41,939 bases of DNA from Armatimonadota bacterium (GCA_020846535.1 JADLDR010000180.1:1-41939); one strand, 5' to 3'. Positions 25,180-33,978 are shown, counted from the first letter of the stretch. Notes: generated by a model not told the origin, from the letters alone. Numbers and translations: made by a program.

Positions 25180-26199
25180 ATGCATATCGGACTGGGCCTC
25201 TACCCTGGAATCCTCAATGACGATCATTTGAAATTCGCACGCCAGATCGGGGTTACCCATATCGTAGCCTGGATGCCGCTGCCTGCGGGTAACGGGGTGT
25301 GGGAGTTCCAGGATTTGCTGAGGCTTCGCTGTTATATCGAATCCTTCGGCCTGAAGCTGGCGGCTCTGGAGAATCTGCCGCCTACCCACTGGGACAAAGT
25401 ACTCCTCAGCGAACCTGGAAGGGATCGCCAGATCGAAAATGTCCAAACCACCCTTCGCAATATGGGAAAAGCCGGGATCGGCTGCCTGGGCTATTATTTC
25501 AGCATTGTAGGCGTCTGGGGCCACTGGCGAGCCGGTCAGTCAGGCGGGGGGCGCGGAGGAGCTGGGCTGACCAGCTTTGACTATGACCTGGTTAAAGATG
25601 CCCCGCTTGCGCCTCGCGGTGAAGCCTGGTGTGGTTACCGGGTGGAGGACAATCCGCCACCGGGCACGCTGGGCCGTATCGATATCGAAACGATGTGGGA
25701 TCGATATCGCTACTTCCTGGAACATGTCGTTCCAGTCGCCGAAGAAGCCGGAGTGCGTCTGGCCGAACACCCGGACGATCCGCCCGTGCCCGAACTGCGG
25801 GGGATCGCCCGCCTGTTCATCAGCCCGGAAGCCTTTCTCAAGGCGACTCAGATCGCGCCCAGTTTTTATAACGGCATCGAGTTCTGCCAGGGAACCTTTG
25901 CGGAGATGGGGATCGATGTCCTGGAAGCGATCCGCACGTTCGGTTTTCAAAAAAAGATATGCTACGTCCACTTCCGCAACGTGAAAGGCGCGGTGCCCCA
26001 ATTCGATGAAGTCTTCATCGATGAAGGGGATGTGAATATGCTCGAAGCGATGAAAGCCTACCGGGAGGTCGGTTTCGACGGCGTGCTGATTCCCGACCAC
26101 TCCCCGGCCCTTACCGCCCCCGGTTCCTGGCATGCCGGCATGGCCTATGCCGTCGGTTATATGCGGGCTGTTTTCCAGATGCTGGGGATATCGGGCTGA
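25180..26199 (+). CDS. uxuA: Mannonate dehydratase-like protein
   Basis: UxuA dehydrates D-mannonate to 2-keto-3-deoxygluconate in glucuronate degradation. The 339-residue TIM-barrel protein has the expected metal and active-site segments in order: LAEHPDDPP (His), GIEFCQGTF (Cys), CYVHFRNV (His) and LIPDHSP (Asp/His). It is somewhat shorter than the E. coli enzyme (about 394 residues), as in many non-enterobacterial members. ATG 25180 is preceded by GGAAGGAG, and the protein then begins MHIGLGLYPG; a frame from 25144 adds 12 residues without support. The next genes encode an exported beta-helix protein and a CE7 esterase, consistent with pectin/uronic acid use. The gene symbol is by family and has not been tested. 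Confidence 0.83.
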   Translation: MHIGLGLYPGILNDDHLKFARQIGVTHIVAWMPLPAGNGVWEFQDLLRLRCYIESFGLKLAALENLPPTHWDKVLLSEPGRDRQIENVQTTLRNMGKAGIGCLGYYFSIVGVWGHWRAGQSGGGRGGAGLTSFDYDLVKDAPLAPRGEAWCGYRVEDNPPPGTLGRIDIETMWDRYRYFLEHVVPVAEEAGVRLAEHPDDPPVPELRGIARLFISPEAFLKATQIAPSFYNGIEFCQGTFAEMGIDVLEAIRTFGFQKKICYVHFRNVKGAVPQFDEVFIDEGDVNMLEAMKAYREVGFDGVLIPDHSPALTAPGSWHAGMAYAVGYMRAVFQMLGISG

Positions 26200-26224
26200 T
26201 CGCATCGGAAAGGAGGAAACCGGA

Positions 26225-27517
26225 ATGCTCCGTTATCGGCAGATCGTAAGGCTCATCTTCATCCTCTGGATGGGCAGCGCATTGGCCCGGGCGTGGTGTT
26301 CCGGCCAAACGGCGATGAATGCGAGCGACCTGAAAGCCCTCGGCATCCGGGGAGACGGAGCCACTGACGATACGGCGGCCATCCAATCCGCTCTGGATGC
26401 GGCGGCGAAAGCCGGCGGAACCGTGAGACTCCCGGCAGGCCGGTATCTGGTGAAAGGCAGCCTGAAAATACCGGTCGGGGTGGCTTTGACCGGGGAGGCC
26501 AAAGCTCCTTTATACATCGAGCCTTTGACCGGAACCGTGATCCTGGCAACGGGCGGGCGTGACCAGGAAGACAGCCCTGCCCTGTTCGAGATGGGAGATT
26601 CCTCCACCGTGCAGGGACTGACCGTGTATTACCCGGATCAGAGGCCGAAAGAGATTCATCCCTATCCCTGGACGTTCCACTTGCAGGGCGGGGATAACAC
26701 GGTGGAGAATGTCACCCTGATCAACAGCTATAACGGCATCAAGATCGGGCCGGAGCCGAATGTCCGCCATCGCATCCGCAGTGTCTCCGGCTGTGTGCTG
26801 AGACGGGGGATTTTCCTCGACAATTGCACCGACATCGGGCGCATCGAGAATGTGCAGTGGCACTGCCACTGGTGGTCGTCCCCGAAGGTCGGGGGCGATT
26901 GGGACCCGGTCTTCGAATATATGTGGAAGAACTGCGAAGCCTTTATATTCGCCCGCACCGACTGGGAATATGTCACGAACACTTTCGTCTTCCCCGTCAA
27001 TATCGGCTATCATTTCATCGGCACGCGGAACGGGGCGATGAACGGGCAGCTCTGCGGGATCGGGGCCGATGCCGCGCAGAAATGCATCGTGGTGGATGCC
27101 GTTCAGCCGATGGGCCTTTTGATTACAAACGGCCAGTTCGTCGCCTTCAATGGCGACGACCCGATTGAGGTACTGATCAATCCGACATGTGAAGGCTCTG
27201 TCCGGCTGGTGAACTGCGCGTTCTGGGGGCCGGCGCTCCAGAATGTCGTCTCCCACAGCCAGAGCTTCGTCTCTCTGAGCGATTGCTATTTCAGCAGCGG
27301 TCGGGAGAAGCATCCCGGCAAGGCGCTGGTGGAAGCGGACAGCGGCAAACTTCAGGTGCGCGGCTGCTCCTTCGCGACGGGCGAGCCTTCCATACGGCTG
27401 GCCGATGGCCTCAAGCACGCGATCATTACCGAAAACAACGGCGTGCAAGGCGTGCGGATCGTCAATGAAATAGGCGACAAAGCGGTGATTGCCAACAATG
27501 AAGCGTCATCGAAATAA
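26225..27517 (+). CDS. Exported pectate-lyase-like right-handed beta-helix protein
   Basis: A 430-residue protein with a signal peptide (about 1-27) and the start of a pectate-lyase-3/GH28-like beta-helix: LGIRGDGATDDTAAIQSALD is the classical opening of this superfamily, followed by GGTVRLPAGRYLVKGSL. Repeated short strands with Asn/Gly turns (NTVENVTLINSYNGIKIG, SVRLVNCAFWGPALQN, LQVRGCSFATGEPSIRL) form the helix. AGGAGGAAA precedes ATG 26225, 25 bases after uxuA, so it is probably in the same transcript. It may cleave or bind uronate-containing polysaccharide outside the cell; lyase versus hydrolase activity cannot be decided because the catalytic residues are not obvious. Confidence 0.8.
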   Translation: MLRYRQIVRLIFILWMGSALARAWCSGQTAMNASDLKALGIRGDGATDDTAAIQSALDAAAKAGGTVRLPAGRYLVKGSLKIPVGVALTGEAKAPLYIEPLTGTVILATGGRDQEDSPALFEMGDSSTVQGLTVYYPDQRPKEIHPYPWTFHLQGGDNTVENVTLINSYNGIKIGPEPNVRHRIRSVSGCVLRRGIFLDNCTDIGRIENVQWHCHWWSSPKVGGDWDPVFEYMWKNCEAFIFARTDWEYVTNTFVFPVNIGYHFIGTRNGAMNGQLCGIGADAAQKCIVVDAVQPMGLLITNGQFVAFNGDDPIEVLINPTCEGSVRLVNCAFWGPALQNVVSHSQSFVSLSDCYFSSGREKHPGKALVEADSGKLQVRGCSFATGEPSIRLADGLKHAIITENNGVQGVRIVNEIGDKAVIANNEASSK

Positions 27518-27597
27518 AAGGCGGTCCGGTCGTCATGCGAACCGGCTTCCCGGCACGAAACTCATAGCGCCCGGCAAGCGGCACCATCACTGTCATT

Positions 27598-27697
27598 GCG
27601 AGGAGCTTTAGCTTGGCGGCCATCTCCAACGTACCCAATGACGAAGGCTCTGCTGGTGGGCACTACCCTGGAGATGGCTTCGTCGCCCCGCTCCTCG
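27598..27697. repeat. Imperfect inverted repeat, palindromic mobile-like element
   Basis: GCGAGGAGC...GGCCATCTCC (27598-27627) and GGAGATGGC...GCTCCTCG (27669-27696) are inverted copies around a loop of about 41 bases, preceded by TGTCATT. The motif TCATTGCGAGGAGC with a GCAATCTC-like end resembles small palindromic elements dispersed in many bacterial genomes. It lies between the beta-helix gene and the esterase gene; nothing else is seen in this 256-base gap. Confidence 0.6.
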
Positions 27698-27773
27698 TAG
27701 GCTGCATCGATGCGCGATAGCCTAATGCCGCGTGAAAGATAAAAGATATGACTATTATTCAATGAGGTTACCC

Positions 27774-29042
27774 ATGCGATTCGCTTTCCGATTGGCTCTG
27801 ATATTGATCTGCCTGTCCTCCGTTCTCGCGCAGGCCGCCGATTCCGTCACCCTTACAGTGGTCACCGACCGGCCCGATGCTCTTTATCGCCTCCGGGAGG
27901 AGGCCCGCTTCCGGGTTTCAGCCTGGAAGGACGGCCAGCCTGTCACGACAGGCGAGTTCGATTATTCGCTCACACTCGACGGGGGCAGACCCATCCGCTC
28001 CGGCAAGGGGCAATTCGGCGCTGCGCCGTCCGAGGTGAAGGGAAAGCTCGATGCTCCCGGCATCCTGCGCCTGACGGTCAGTTTCCAGGCTGAAGGCCAG
28101 CCGGTAACCGCTCTTGCCGCCGCCGCATACAGCCCGGAGAAGATACGGCCCGCAGCCCGCGAGCCGAAGGGTTTTCGGGGTTTTTGGGCGAAAAAGAAGA
28201 AGGCGCTGGCTGCGATCCCGGTAGATGCGAAACTCATCGAGTCGCCCCAGCATTCCAGCGCGGAGGCCACTGTCTGGAAGTTCAGCCTCGCCAATATCGC
28301 TGGCTCCAGGGTCTATGGCTGGCTGGGGGTTCCGACCAGGCCCGGCAGGTATCCTGGAATTCTTACGGTTCCATGGGCGGGAGTCTATCCGACGCCGGTG
28401 GATTGGGCTTCAGGCTGGGCGAAGAAAGGCTATGTGGCGGTCGGCATCAGCGCCCATGATTATGATGTCGATCTGCCCGAGGAGCGGTATGAGGCGCTCG
28501 ATGCCGGGCCGTTGAAGGGCTGGCCCCATATCGGGCGCGAAAGCCGGGAAACGAGCTATTTCCTGCGGATGTTCCTGAGCTGTGTGCGCGCCATCGATTA
28601 TATCGCCTCCCGGCCCGAGTGGGACCGCAAGCACCTGATCGTCAACGGTTCGAGCCAGGGGGGCGGGCTATCGCTCGTGGCGGCGGGCCTGGATGCGCGG
28701 GTGACGGCCATTGCGGCGAATGTCCCGGCCCTCTGCGATCATCTCGGTTTTACGCAGGGCCGCCCGAACGGCTGGCCGGACCTGGTGCCGAACGGCGATT
28801 CTCGGATCGCCCGGGCCTCCGCCTACTTCGATGCCGCCAACTTCGCCCGGCACATCAGATGTCCCGCGATTGTGGGGGTCGGCCTGATCGATACCGCCTG
28901 CCCGGCCACCACCGTATATGCGGCGTATAATAGCCTGCGCGGCCCCAAGCAAATCGTGGTCAGCCCGTTGATGGGCCACTCCATGAGCCAGGAATACAGC
29001 GACCTGATGAGCCGATGGATCCCCGCACAGGCGGCGAAGTGA
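27774..29042 (+). CDS. Exported acetyl xylan esterase-like (CE7 family) alpha/beta hydrolase
   Basis: A 422-residue protein with a Sec signal peptide ending near AQAADS, an N-terminal beta-rich domain (about 25-120) and an alpha/beta-hydrolase domain. The nucleophile motif is NGSSQGGGLS, the acid is in GVGLIDTACPATTVYAAYN and the histidine in MGHSMSQEYSDL, matching cephalosporin-C deacetylase/acetyl xylan esterase (CE7) proteins. GAGG at 27764-27767 supports ATG 27774; ATG 27762 is an alternative with poorer spacing. It probably deacetylates xylan- or pectin-derived sugars outside the cytoplasm and fits the neighbouring uronate-use genes. Confidence 0.85.
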   Translation: MRFAFRLALILICLSSVLAQAADSVTLTVVTDRPDALYRLREEARFRVSAWKDGQPVTTGEFDYSLTLDGGRPIRSGKGQFGAAPSEVKGKLDAPGILRLTVSFQAEGQPVTALAAAAYSPEKIRPAAREPKGFRGFWAKKKKALAAIPVDAKLIESPQHSSAEATVWKFSLANIAGSRVYGWLGVPTRPGRYPGILTVPWAGVYPTPVDWASGWAKKGYVAVGISAHDYDVDLPEERYEALDAGPLKGWPHIGRESRETSYFLRMFLSCVRAIDYIASRPEWDRKHLIVNGSSQGGGLSLVAAGLDARVTAIAANVPALCDHLGFTQGRPNGWPDLVPNGDSRIARASAYFDAANFARHIRCPAIVGVGLIDTACPATTVYAAYNSLRGPKQIVVSPLMGHSMSQEYSDLMSRWIPAQAAK

Positions 29043-29175
29043 GCCGGATGAATAGAGCTGCCATGGGGTGATGGACTTCGATGCGATGACAACCGTTTCA
29101 GCAGAATGAGATGATCTGTCATTGCCTCGGCGCAACTTTTCGTGAATCCGATTCGAGATCAAGGAGGGATATGCC

Positions 29176-29901
29176 ATGCAAGTCGATGTTCCCAGTTCGG
29201 CAGTAGGCACTGAGCAGGCCCACTGGATTGCCGAGGAGTTCTTCCGGGAGGGCTGCGCTGTAATTCCTGGCGTGCTGACCCTGGAGGAAGTTTCCGCCCT
29301 GCGGGAGAAAACTGAGGACTGCTATGTGCGGAGGAATGAACTGCCCGAACGGTTCGTATCCTATGCACACGGGACATTCGTTCTGAGGCGCGGGGCGGAG
29401 TGCGACCCGATCTTCCGGGCGCTCATCACCCGCGAGCCGCTTCCCACCATAGCCGCCGCGGCGCTGGGAGGCGAGCCGAGGTTCAATGCCCTCAATGTGA
29501 TTCGCGGGGAGCCGGGCCAGGCGATCAGCGTCTGGCATGTGGACGATACAGTCGAATTTCCTTTGCCGCCCGATATCCCCCGCTTCGATGCTCGAATCCG
29601 GATGCCCGTCCTCTGGTTCACCGTGCAGGTAGCCCTCAGCGATATCGAAACATTGGCCCACGGTCCCACCCAGTACGTGCCCGGCAGCCACTACTCGGGC
29701 CGCCAGCCGCCTGCCCAGGACAACCTCTCCTTTGAGGGCCAGGGACCGCGGTCAGTTTTCTGCAAGGCGGGCGATATCTATCTCACCAACCACCAGACCT
29801 GGCATCGTGGCGCTCCCAACACCTCGGGCAGTATCCGCTATGTGCTGCAAGTCCAGTATGCCCAGCGGTGGGCGGACAACCGCTTCCGAGGGCAAGCGTA
29901 A
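29176..29901 (+). CDS. Phytanoyl-CoA dioxygenase (PhyH)-family protein
   Basis: A 241-residue Fe(II)/2-oxoglutarate-dependent oxygenase-like protein. The opening FREGCAVIPGVLTLEEVSALRE is typical of PhyH proteins. The facial triad is visible as VWHVDD (His and Asp) and a distal His in NHQTWHRGAPN. The Arg that binds 2-oxoglutarate is probably that in RGAPNTSGSIRYVLQ. AAGGAGG precedes ATG 29176. PhyH proteins hydroxylate diverse small molecules and are very numerous in Armatimonadota, Planctomycetota and Verrucomicrobiota carbohydrate clusters. Substrate unknown. Confidence 0.85.
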   Translation: MQVDVPSSAVGTEQAHWIAEEFFREGCAVIPGVLTLEEVSALREKTEDCYVRRNELPERFVSYAHGTFVLRRGAECDPIFRALITREPLPTIAAAALGGEPRFNALNVIRGEPGQAISVWHVDDTVEFPLPPDIPRFDARIRMPVLWFTVQVALSDIETLAHGPTQYVPGSHYSGRQPPAQDNLSFEGQGPRSVFCKAGDIYLTNHQTWHRGAPNTSGSIRYVLQVQYAQRWADNRFRGQA

Positions 29902-29943
29902 GGTCGGTTGTCGCCACTCCTATCTCAAAAGAGGCGTGTACGG

Positions 29944-31446
29944 ATAAAATCGTTTACCCTGGCTGTGTAGCTTTGGTTTGCTGCTGCGGGAGGCATGATC
30001 GCTGGGGATGGCCTTAAGACAAAGGCTATCCCGAATCTGCGGGTGGTTTCGGCGGAAGCGGCCAGCGGGCAGTATTCGCACCCTGAGAACGCGGTCGACG
30101 GCAATCCTGCCTCCGAGTTTCGTTTCGCCTGGGCCAACGGCGGGGCTTCCCTGGTCATCGATCTGGGGAAGCCCCGCGTTCTTTTCGGGGCCAGGATCGT
30201 CAACGGGAAGAGCGACCAGGTCTTCTGGGTCAGGGAGATCGAGGTGGGGGCGGATGGAAAGCACTGGCGCAGGCTGCTGGGGCGCGAAGTGAACCTGCCG
30301 ATGTGGCGGGGCGGCGATATGCTGGATATTTCCCTGCCTTCTGCGGTGGGGCGGTGCGTGCGGGTTTCCTTCGGCGGCGGGAGAGAACCGGGCGCTATCG
30401 GAGAGGTAGCCTTTCTGGGCCAGGAGAACCGGCCCGAGCGGCACCTGATGTGCTGGTCGAGCGATATCAGGAAGGGCTTCCTCGAAAAAATGGACTATCT
30501 GGACAGCAGCCTAGGCGTGACCGATCTGTGGCCCGACTATGTGGAAACAGCCTTCCCCCAGACCAACCGCAGCTCGGGGTTCAAAATATGGGAGGATACC
30601 GGCGCTTTGAAGCAGTTTCGCCGGAGAGGAATCCGCTACTGGCTGGCGGAGCGCGAAGCCTTCACCTAGATGGTCAACGAACCGGAAGATTTGAGAGACG
30701 GCCTCAAGTGGGAAACGGCCTTCCGGCAGATGCGGTCCATCTATGCCAGGGCGCGCCGGCTGGGATTTTGCGGGCTAGCGCTCGATACCGAAGACTACGG
30801 CGGGGTGACCGACGCGGCCCGTGAGAAATACAAGGACGCCGCCGACTATGCGGACGCCTGAACATTTGCCGATGAGTTCGGCCCTTCGGGGATGTATTAC
30901 CGGCGCGGCCTGGAGTTCGGTTGGGCGCTTCGTGAGGTCTGGCCGTGCCCCTTGATCCAGGTTTACGAGGCGCGGATGTATTCGGGGAAGGGCGATTGCC
31001 GCCAGGGGAACTACTGGTGGCTGAAGGGCATCCACGACGCCGGGGTGAAGATATGGATCGCCACCGAAAAGACTTACGGTGCCGGCAGCGGGGAAATCAG
31101 GGAGGCCGAGCCGGATCATGTGAAGCAGTGGTTTGTCCGGATGGCCGAATTCATTCCGCAGGTATACAAAGATTATCCCTTTGCGGCCCGGGTGCTGCCC
31201 GGCTTTCATCCCTGGAACACGCGCCTCCGCCGGCCCAACTACCTGCCGCGCTACCTGGAAGACCAGCCTCGAGAAGCCGCGGCCACGGGATACTGGCTCT
31301 ACAATGAAGGCAACGCCTCCGCAGGCGACACTCGCAGCGTGCTGGACCCGGCCTTCTGCCTCCGCTACGGCATCGCCCCGGAGGACTTTTTGAAGGTGTT
31401 TGCCCGCTATCCGACCGATAGAGCCATTCGAAAACCCAGACCCTGA
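29944..31446 (+). pseudogene. Decayed exported F5/8 type C-domain protein (three in-frame stops, lost start)
   Basis: One continuous frame runs from a signal-peptide-like segment to TGA 31444-31446, interrupted only by TAG 29968-29970, TAG 30667-30669 and TGA 30859-30861, with no frameshift. It begins with ATA at 29944, exactly where a start codon would follow AAGAGG (29929-29934), and reads KSFTLAV-stop-LWFAAAGGMIAG, a good signal peptide. After this come an F5/8 type C (discoidin) domain (NAVDGNPASEFRF, LVIDLGKPRVLFGARIVNG) and a TIM-barrel-like part (HLMCWSSDIRKGFLEKMDYL, ARRLGFCGLALDTEDYGG, VLPGFHPWNTRL). Each lesion can be a single G-to-A change (TGG to TAG/TGA, ATG to ATA). The best guess is a recently inactivated extracellular glycan-active protein; the piece 29995-30669 alone is unlikely to be functional. 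Confidence 0.8.
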
Positions 31447-31469
31447 AGGTTCCCGCGAAGCCGTTCGGA

Positions 31470-31802
31470 TCAAACCATCGCTTCGCAAGGGTCCGGGCCG
31501 CGGTCTTCCAGCCTGTCCTTCACCCTGTAGGTTAGATGCCCTACCCGGCCTTCTGCCGGATACGCTACCGGCTCCCAGCCGAAAATCCGCCGGAAGGTGT
31601 GATAGGCCGGTGAATACGGCAGCGGGTAGCGGTCGAAAACGCTTTTCCACTCTATCAAGAGATCGAAGGTTTCCGGCTCAGGGAAGATATCGAAATCCCA
31701 CGCCGCGCAGATGCGTTCGATATAATCCGCCCTCTCCTCGTCGCTGTCTAGGGATTCCGGCAAGGCTTCGACATCAGGATAGACCGAATGATCCAGGTAC
31801 AT
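31470..31802 (-). CDS. Hypothetical protein paired with an AbiEii-like gene
   Basis: A 110-residue acidic protein (MYLDHSVYPDVEALPESLDS...) rich in aromatic residues (AWDFDIFPEPETFDLLIEW, RRIFGWEPVAYP). I do not recognise a family. Its ATG at 31802 is one base after the stop codon of the upstream nucleotidyltransferase gene (TGAGATG), so the two are translationally coupled. In type IV AbiE systems the antitoxin gene normally precedes the toxin and encodes a winged-helix protein; this protein follows the toxin-like gene and has no visible helix-turn-helix. Confidence 0.7.
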   Translation of the reverse strand: MYLDHSVYPDVEALPESLDSDEERADYIERICAAWDFDIFPEPETFDLLIEWKSVFDRYPLPYSPAYHTFRRIFGWEPVAYPAEGRVGHLTYRVKDRLEDRGPDPCEAMV

Positions 31803-31803
31803 C

Positions 31804-32532
31804 TCAACCCTCGCTGCCGTTCAGAAATGATTCATGGAACCATGCACGCAGCCCTGCCGTGCTGCCACGCTCCTCTTCCGATGAAATGGCGGACAGGGGA
31901 CGGCGGGCTTCCAGCCGGATCAGGTGGGTTCTCACCTGCCGCTTCGCCTGAGAAATCTCGAATTCGGGATTCCTGATCTGCCAGAGCCGCCAGCGTTCCT
32001 CTCCCTCGATCAGGCCGCTGCGGACAACGCGGTATATATCCGTAAAATCTCTCGGAGCGCCCCGGTTGACAAGCGCATTCATCTTCGAGCCGATATTGTC
32101 TTGCAGGGTTTCGACCTTCAAGGGCGGCCAGAGGCTTTCGCGAGCAGCATCCAGAGCGAGATCGCGCACCGAAATCTGGAATGAAAACTCTTTGCGTCCA
32201 CTATCGGGATGTCGGAACTCGAAGGAGTCTGTCATCCTGAACTGGCGGTGGGTCTGGGCATAGCCCTGTCTGGCTGCCACACACTCCAGGGCAGCCCGAA
32301 GATGCAAGACGGCTTCCGGGTCCCGGCCTCCGATCCACCAGGCATCGATGTCCTGGGTAGGGCGATAGTCGATATAGCGCTTGAGCGCCACGCCTCCGCC
32401 CAGGATGAACCGGTTCGCCGCTGGTTCGAGTCGAAGCGCCTCCGGAACGGCTTCCATAAGAGGCGTGAGGTTCAGGGGCCGCCCGGGCTGAGATTGGTTG
32501 CCCAACGGCTGCTTCGGTGACTCCGATTCCAT
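31804..32532 (-). CDS. AbiEii-like nucleotidyltransferase
   Basis: A 242-residue protein of the AbiEii/AbiGii toxin-type nucleotidyltransferase family (DNA polymerase beta superfamily). Key motifs are FILGGGVALKRYIDYRPT followed by QDIDAWW, which gives the GG and D-I-D metal-binding signature, and later SKMNALVNRGAPRDFTDIY, with the conserved Lys and Arg-Asp-x-x-Asp-Ile. AbiEii homologues are toxins in type IV toxin-antitoxin or phage-abortive systems; other relatives are housekeeping nucleotidyltransferases. AGGAG precedes ATG 32532. No AbiEi-type antitoxin is adjacent, only the small downstream partner, so a toxin role is plausible but not shown. Confidence 0.8.
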   Translation of the reverse strand: MESESPKQPLGNQSQPGRPLNLTPLMEAVPEALRLEPAANRFILGGGVALKRYIDYRPTQDIDAWWIGGRDPEAVLHLRAALECVAARQGYAQTHRQFRMTDSFEFRHPDSGRKEFSFQISVRDLALDAARESLWPPLKVETLQDNIGSKMNALVNRGAPRDFTDIYRVVRSGLIEGEERWRLWQIRNPEFEISQAKRQVRTHLIRLEARRPLSAISSEEERGSTAGLRAWFHESFLNGSEG

Positions 32533-32630
32533 TCTTTCTCCTGCCTTCTATTGTCCTTCTTCAAGGCTGGAACATACCTATTATCCCATAGTTTCTCAGC
32601 CTGCAACGATCTGCGCTCAATCGGGGCAAG

Positions 32631-33137
32631 TCAGCCGCTTTCCAGAAAGGTTGTCAGGCGCTTGAGGCGGGAGCGGAAGGGCGGGGCGTCCATATCGTTG
32701 AGCCAGAGGATAAGGGCGTCTTCGTTGTTGTCGGTGTAATAGCAGGGGCGGATTCCCGCGGTTTCGAAGCCGTATTTGCAGTAGAGATTTTGGGCGACCA
32801 GGTTGCTGCGGCGAACTTCCAGGGTCATGCGGGCGGCCCCTCGGTCCAGAGTCTCTTCAATGAGCGCTACCAGCAGTTTTTCGCCGATATGCCGGCCCCG
32901 AAACTTCTCCTCCACTCCGATAGTGGTGATATGGCCCTCGTCCACGATCACCCACATGCCGGCAAAGCCAACGATGCGCTTATCCGCCTGGGCGACCACA
33001 TAGACAGAAGCGGGATTGGTCAATTCGTTGCGGTAGGCGCTTTCATGCCAGGGGGAGCGGAAGCATTCCCGCTCGATACGCATCACATCCCGGATGTCCC
33101 GGGCGGCCATGGGCCGGATGATGAAAGGTTTCTCCAA
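32631..33137 (-). CDS. rimI: Ribosomal-protein alanine N-acetyltransferase
   Basis: A 168-residue GNAT acetyltransferase. RimI acetylates the N-terminal alanine of ribosomal protein S18. Family features are CFRSPWHESAYRNEL near the start, the acetyl-CoA loop RGRHIGEKLL, LEVRRSNLVAQNLYCKYGFE, and the C-terminal GIRPCYYTDNNEDALILW. The start is TTG at 33137, preceded by AGGAGG with 9-base spacing; no ATG fits. In many genomes rimI neighbours tsaB/tsaD, but here it stands alone. Confidence 0.9.
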   Translation of the reverse strand: MEKPFIIRPMAARDIRDVMRIERECFRSPWHESAYRNELTNPASVYVVAQADKRIVGFAGMWVIVDEGHITTIGVEEKFRGRHIGEKLLVALIEETLDRGAARMTLEVRRSNLVAQNLYCKYGFETAGIRPCYYTDNNEDALILWLNDMDAPPFRSRLKRLTTFLESG

Positions 33138-33397
33138 CGCCGAGTTCCTCCTCGTGAGGAGTCTACCAGATTATGCCTCAAATGTCAATCGGCCCGACCC
33201 GCCTAAAGAAAACCGCCCTGTCTGCCGATATTAATTGAGGCGAAACCATGACGGCCCGCGGGTTTCATTCGCTAAATCTTTCAAAGGTGAAAAATATATG
33301 ACCTAAAAACGAAACTTTTTCGTCTCAAAATCGTCTGAATATATGGCATAACCTAATCGGCCACATAGAGGCCGAGTTGACAAGGAGGAAAGAAACG

Positions 33398-33949
33398 ATG
33401 AAAAAATATCGTGTATTGTCCCGCGTGCTGGCGGGAGCGTTCGCCCTGACCGTGATGGCGGCCTTTGTCGGGTCTACCGGCGCGGAAAAGTCTGCCGTGA
33501 AAGCCAGCGCCAAGTGCTGGAAGAAGTGCTACAGCCAGAAGCAGCCTGCCTCCAAAGCCGTCAAGGGCGATAAGTCCTGCTGGCAGAAGTGCTGGGCCAA
33601 GAAGAGCCAGCCCGTCAAGCAGGCCCGCAAAGCCGATGAGAAGTGCTGGCAGAAGTGCTGGGCCAAATACAGCAAGGCCAATATGAAGCAGGACAACTGT
33701 GCCAAAGCCTGCTGGGCGAAGAACAACAGCAAATGCTGGAAGGAATGCTACACCAAAAACGCTGCCAGCGTCAAGAAAGGCAGCTCGAACTGCTGGCAGG
33801 CATGCTGGAGCAAGAAAGCCCAGCCCACCAAGAAGACCGCCAGAGCCGACGAGAAGTGCTGGCAGAAGTGCTGGACGAAATATGCCAAAGCCAGCATGAA
33901 GCAGGACAACTGCGCCAAAGCCTGCTGGGACAGCCATCGCAAAGTGTAA
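33398..33949 (+). CDS. Secreted CX3C-array (CWxKCW repeat) Lys/Trp/Cys-rich protein
   Basis: A 183-residue protein. Residues 1-28 are a signal peptide ending STGA. The mature part contains 16 Cys arranged as eight C-x3-C motifs (C40/44, 61/65, 83/87, 101/105, 113/117, 132/136, 154/158, 172/176), mostly CWQKCW, in very Lys-rich sequence. It consists of two units of four motifs (about residues 40-106 and 113-177) that are also similar at the DNA level (33515-33715 and 33734-33928). Spacing of mostly 13-17 residues between C-x3-C pairs resembles twin-CX3C helical hairpins held by two disulfides. AGGAGG precedes ATG 33398. I know no family with this array. The 260-base upstream gap holds only short hairpins. 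Metal binding or redox buffering is speculation. Confidence 0.85.
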   Translation: MKKYRVLSRVLAGAFALTVMAAFVGSTGAEKSAVKASAKCWKKCYSQKQPASKAVKGDKSCWQKCWAKKSQPVKQARKADEKCWQKCWAKYSKANMKQDNCAKACWAKNNSKCWKECYTKNAASVKKGSSNCWQACWSKKAQPTKKTARADEKCWQKCWTKYAKASMKQDNCAKACWDSHRKV

Positions 33950-33978
33950 GATACGTAGAACGCAACTGATTGTTCTCC

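Noticed and set aside
29995..30669. Independent 224-residue discoidin-domain gene
   Set aside because: The signal peptide, domain and following TIM-barrel part continue in the same frame on both sides of the stops, so it is one segment of a larger decayed gene.
33288..33308. Two-codon ORF (ATG ACC TAA) behind AAAGGTGA as a leader peptide before the CX3C gene
   Set aside because: Too short to judge. The same AAGGTGA string occurs near other starts and may be chance; no attenuator structure was identified.
33515..33928. CX3C motifs as c-type haem sites
   Set aside because: No His follows the second Cys; the residue is usually Trp or Tyr, so ordinary haem c attachment is not supported.
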